This document shows, one piece after another, positions 60,793 to 64,000 of a stretch of 64,000 bases of DNA. Source of the stretch: Conus ventricosus. Lineage: Eukaryota; Mollusca; Gastropoda; Neogastropoda; Conidae. The stretch covers positions 142,526,261 to 142,590,260 of the forward strand of contig CM031595.1 of the NCBI GenBank assembly GCA_018398815.1, in the 5' to 3' direction. The first letter of the stretch is position 1. Each line of letters opens with the position of its first letter. The translations under genes were made by a program, and so were the position numbers. Below the pieces are notes generated by a model. It worked only from the letters and a program-made list of their open reading frames with translations, did no database searches and was not told the DNA's origin.

Positions 60793-62472
60793 TGATTTTG
60801 GAAAAAAACAACATATTCAGGAAAAGCTGAAGGAAGTAATGTGTGCTTTCAAAATACGCTGTGTGTAGGAGAGCGGATGGAGAGGTGGGGATGGGGGTGG
60901 CGGGGCTTGGAGACATACAGGCAGGTGCAAGTGGACAAGAAACAAAAATTGTCCAGTGCTATCTGTGGGAAGAAGATAGAAAGACAGGCGCTTGACAGCT
61001 CGTGTTATTTTCCTTTATATATGGGATCACACAAAATTCAACAGTTTCAAAAACAAAATCTTTGAACATACACCACGCACGCACGCACAACCACACACAC
61101 AAACACACACACACACACGACAAAAAAGGAGACAACGCCGCGTCTATTGCTTTCACAAGACTCCCATTCTGCAGCCATCCTTCAAGCTTCTACAATGTTT
61201 CATCACTCTCGCTTTCACACATCGTACACCTTTACTGGTCTACCCTTTACCCCGTCTCCTTTACAGAGGATCCGTTCAACACGTTAATGTTAGTAAGGGC
61301 TGCAGTCTGCATAAACTGCTGATTGTGCGTCTGACACTGAGAAGCCCACAGAAGACCTTACATTCAGAAACAAGAGACTAGATAGCAGGGTCACTGAAAG
61401 ACAATGTTTTCAAAGCATGGACAGTGGTCAGTCTGTGTCCGGCATGGACAGCGAGCGTTGCCGAGTATTGCACAGGTCCAGGCCAGTCAGAAGTAGACAT
61501 CGCTACTTCAGCTCAACAGAGGGCGGATATGTATGGGAACACGCTCGTAACAAAAAGTGCAGACGGCAAGCAGGTTACACACAGTGCGGGGAAACAGGCT
61601 GCATCATTGTGCGAAAAGAGTTCATGAGAATAAGCAAAAAAAACCCAGTCATTATCAAAAAATCACCAAGGCCACATTTATGGCCAGATCACTTTGTGAA
61701 TTAATTCATACAGCATTGGTTTCATTCAAGTGTAATATCACAGAAACAGCTTCTGAGCCAAGAAATCACTTCACTACAAAACGTTTTGCGTTTAGGCATT
61801 CAGTGTGCAAGACCTTTATAACATTTTGTGTCTTTTTCCCGCTGCTTCCCAGTAGAGGTTACAAAAAGAATTGTCTGAATTTGAAAGACAAGTGAGATCC
61901 TAAACAGTACTGAACACCAGAGCGTTACAGACCGGACTTTCAGAAACGTTGTACTGGGCGTGTATTTATGACTCATGTTCAACTAATGATGATAGCACGA
62001 CTGAAAAAATGATGGAAACACGAATCAGTACTGAATCGATAGGCCGATGTAAAAAAATAGAATTTTAATATAGCAACAAACAATTAAATACAAATACAAC
62101 ACAAAAAGAAATCTGTCAGACCCATTTGCAGCAACAGAACACAGCCCTGTTTACTCTGGTAAATTCACCCATAATTTCACAACCTAAAAACAAACCAAAC
62201 CAAGGTGTTCTAATGTAGACGAAGGCTCAAAGAGGCAAACCTGAACTGACAAAGACAGCCCGGGAGGATTTAGCGCGAGTCGTCTGAGTGTTGATCATAT
62301 TTCCTGTGTCGTTGTGCCAACACCGGCAACTGACCCAGACAAGTTATCGATAGCCCGTCAAGCATTATGACCGTCACCAAGTGCACTTTCCTCTCCCACA
62401 AATCATTCACAGCAGACTGACACAAACATCAAAGTGTGTGTCTGTGTGTGTGGTGCCGCGCAGCGTGCGCCG

Positions 62473-62510
<38 letters not shown>

Positions 62511-62546
62511 GGCGCCGCGTGCGTGTTCCTGTGTGTGCGGGCGCAT
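60793..62546. other. Region between the convergent genes; unassigned
   Basis: Short open frames at 61417-61704 on plus and elsewhere show no recognisable motif. The stretch may be the 3' UTR of the minus-strand gene. A GT repeat (62475-62508) lies close to its stop codon. Confidence 0.4.
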
Positions 62547-62758
62547 TCACAAGAAGGGCGCCATGCGGGAGGGTGTGGTCACCCAAGGCGCACTGCGACA
62601 CTCCGGGGGCGGGATGAAGATGTTGGGATCGGAATTCCCTGGACGATGTCGTAGATGTTGGTGCTGATGGTGGAGTTGAGCAGCTCGTAGTCCGCCACCA
62701 GCGTCCTCTTGGATCGGGTAGCAGTTATTGAGGCTGAACACGCCGATCCAGAACTCGC
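62547..62758 (-). CDS. Ependymin-related protein, last coding exon (two frame breaks)
   Basis: On the minus strand, after a gtgtgttgcag acceptor, the frame reads GEFWIGVFSLNNCYPIQ, shifts, continues as TLVADYELLNSTISTNIYDI and VQGI, and shifts back to DPNIFIPPPECR before a stop at 62547. The pattern C-x-P, then ST.IYDI..GI.DP.IF.PP..C, is the C-terminal signature of ependymin-related proteins (EPDR family), secreted calcium-binding glycoproteins common in molluscs. One extra base near 62708 and one missing near 62640 account for the breaks, so the net frame is kept. Upstream exons should lie beyond 62758 on the minus strand but were not recognised. The gene runs tail-to-tail with the MYLK gene. 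Confidence 0.72.
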
Positions 62759-62972
62759 CTGCAACACACACACAACCACCGACAGCAGTCATGAGTTGGG
62801 AACTGCCAGACTAACCGAGATGATCTTACCGTAAGATGATGACGGCGAGGCTATGGAAAGTGACAGACAGCGTTTTGGCTGAAGCTGATTTGTCCTCTCA
62901 TCTTTTCTTCCCCCCCCCCTCTCTCTCTCTCTCTCTGTATCCTTTTCCTGCCTTTGCTTTTATTTCTCATCC

Positions 62973-63018
<46 letters not shown>

Positions 63019-63170
63019 CCTTTTTCTGCCTTTGCTTTTGTTATCCCCGACCCCCCCCCCCCCCCAGACAATCTAGATTCTGAATCCGGCTTCTAATTCT
63101 AGAAGATATTCGTGGAATGTGTGAAATGGCAATTCAAAAACGTTCATGAAATGATTCAAAAACCACCACA

Positions 63171-63224
<54 letters not shown>

Positions 63225-64000
63225 CACCACCTTTTCAGTTCCCACTTAAAATGATGTCGTTCTGGGGGTGTCAGTGTAGTGCTAGACAGGTTCCTCTAGT
63301 CGCGCTCTCCTAGGATGGTTATATATATAGTCTGCCATGCCACCATTGGTGGGAGTGACGTGACACCCGCATGTACTCGACTCCAAAATGTTCCTTTCTA
63401 TGTTCAATCATGCCCACCAGAGGGAAGATGCCACTCCGCTCGAACGCTTTACGTACAATCCATCCATGCCTTCGGTCTGTCTGTCTACGCTCTCATGCCA
63501 TTGTTCTTCACATGATGGCTTTGATCACCGGAGTCATGAAGACACGCGTCACATGTAAACGGCCCAAACAAATGAACACCAATCACGACGAAGTCGACAT
63601 ATTTCTGTGGATTCCGTAGCCCAGTTGAGAAAGAATCGAAATGGAAAGTTTTAAACTGGCTGAAGTGACTTGTGCGATGCTCACACAAGGTACTACTGGA
63701 GGCTGGTTCAACACTGAAGTTGCAATTTGTCTGTTCTCTCTCTCTCTTCTCTCTCTCTCTGCTGAAGTTTTCTCCACACAGTTAAGTCCCTTGATACACT
63801 GTCGGTATATCGGTCCAACCAGATACCGGTAACCGGTATACCGTTTCTTCTTCACCTGCTCCGGCAATCGCGGTATTTTACAGTTCGTCTCGCCACCACT
63901 ATACGGGTCCGCCAACGACACTATGTTATCTTCACTGAGAAGACAATTAGGCCCCCTACTGACTTGGTTGAAGTCTTGTCCTGGCGAAGTGTGACTCAGT
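62759..64000. other. Upstream of the ependymin-related exon; unassigned
   Basis: This is presumably an intron of the minus-strand gene. It contains two matching segments of poly-C plus CT repeats (62912-62937 and 62971-63014, the second duplicating the CTTTTCCTGCCTTTGCTTTT motif) and an AC/CG microsatellite (63168-63223). No further ependymin-type exon was recognised. Confidence 0.4.

Noticed and set aside
61417..61895. Overlapping plus-strand frames between the two genes
   Set aside because: No recognisable domain, no splice support, and several frames are open at once.

Overview
The window is animal nuclear DNA: coding sequence is split into short exons with canonical splice sites, separated by kilobase introns rich in AC/GT and GA microsatellites, minisatellites, tRNA-derived SINEs and decayed non-LTR retrotransposons. 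An ependymin-related gene, the repeat spectrum and the intron sizes suggest a mollusc or other lophotrochozoan. That is inference; nothing here fixes the species.

Nearly the whole window is one plus-strand gene, the 3' part of a myosin light chain kinase (MYLK, smooth-muscle/long type). Exons from 3498 to 58922 encode, in order: I-set Ig domains (3843-4822, 5562-5873, 6463-8780, 12107-14249); a long disordered exon carrying DFRxxL actin-binding motifs (15262-16927); more Ig domains (16800-17720, 18248-19027); a split FN3 domain (20613-27108); an eroded kinase catalytic segment (about 42546-42880); the end of the kinase plus the first half of the calmodulin-binding site (52653-52764); and a last exon with the second half of that site, a Ser/Thr-rich linker and a C-terminal telokin-like Ig domain (57945-58922). 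A poly(A) signal follows at 59956. Splice phases agree between all adjacent exons up to 27108. The 5' exons lie outside the window and the kinase N-lobe was not found.

Two features suggest extra isoforms. A frame-matched terminal exon at 11673-11704, followed by an AATAAA, could end a kinase-less Ig protein. A coding-like exon pair at 56499-56828 carries a sixth DFRxxL motif and lies inside the intron that splits the calmodulin-binding site.

Repeats dominate elsewhere. A 77-bp minisatellite and a 1.3-kb AC block fill 1-2328. A LINE 3' end with a fold-back lies at 26128-26800. A frame-broken LINE lies antisense at 32940-36950. About 4.6 kb (29960-34560) recurs in direct orientation, much noisier, at 37640-41640. 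From about 37.6 to 53.8 kb the sequence is dominated by homopolymer runs and indels, and looks like uncorrected assembly sequence. Single-base frame breaks also occur in exons at 12.1, 18.9, 27.1, 52.7 and 58.3-58.7 kb, each restorable as one missing base.

At the right end, tail-to-tail with MYLK, the minus strand carries the last coding exon of an ependymin-related secreted protein (62547-62758), also with two small frame breaks.
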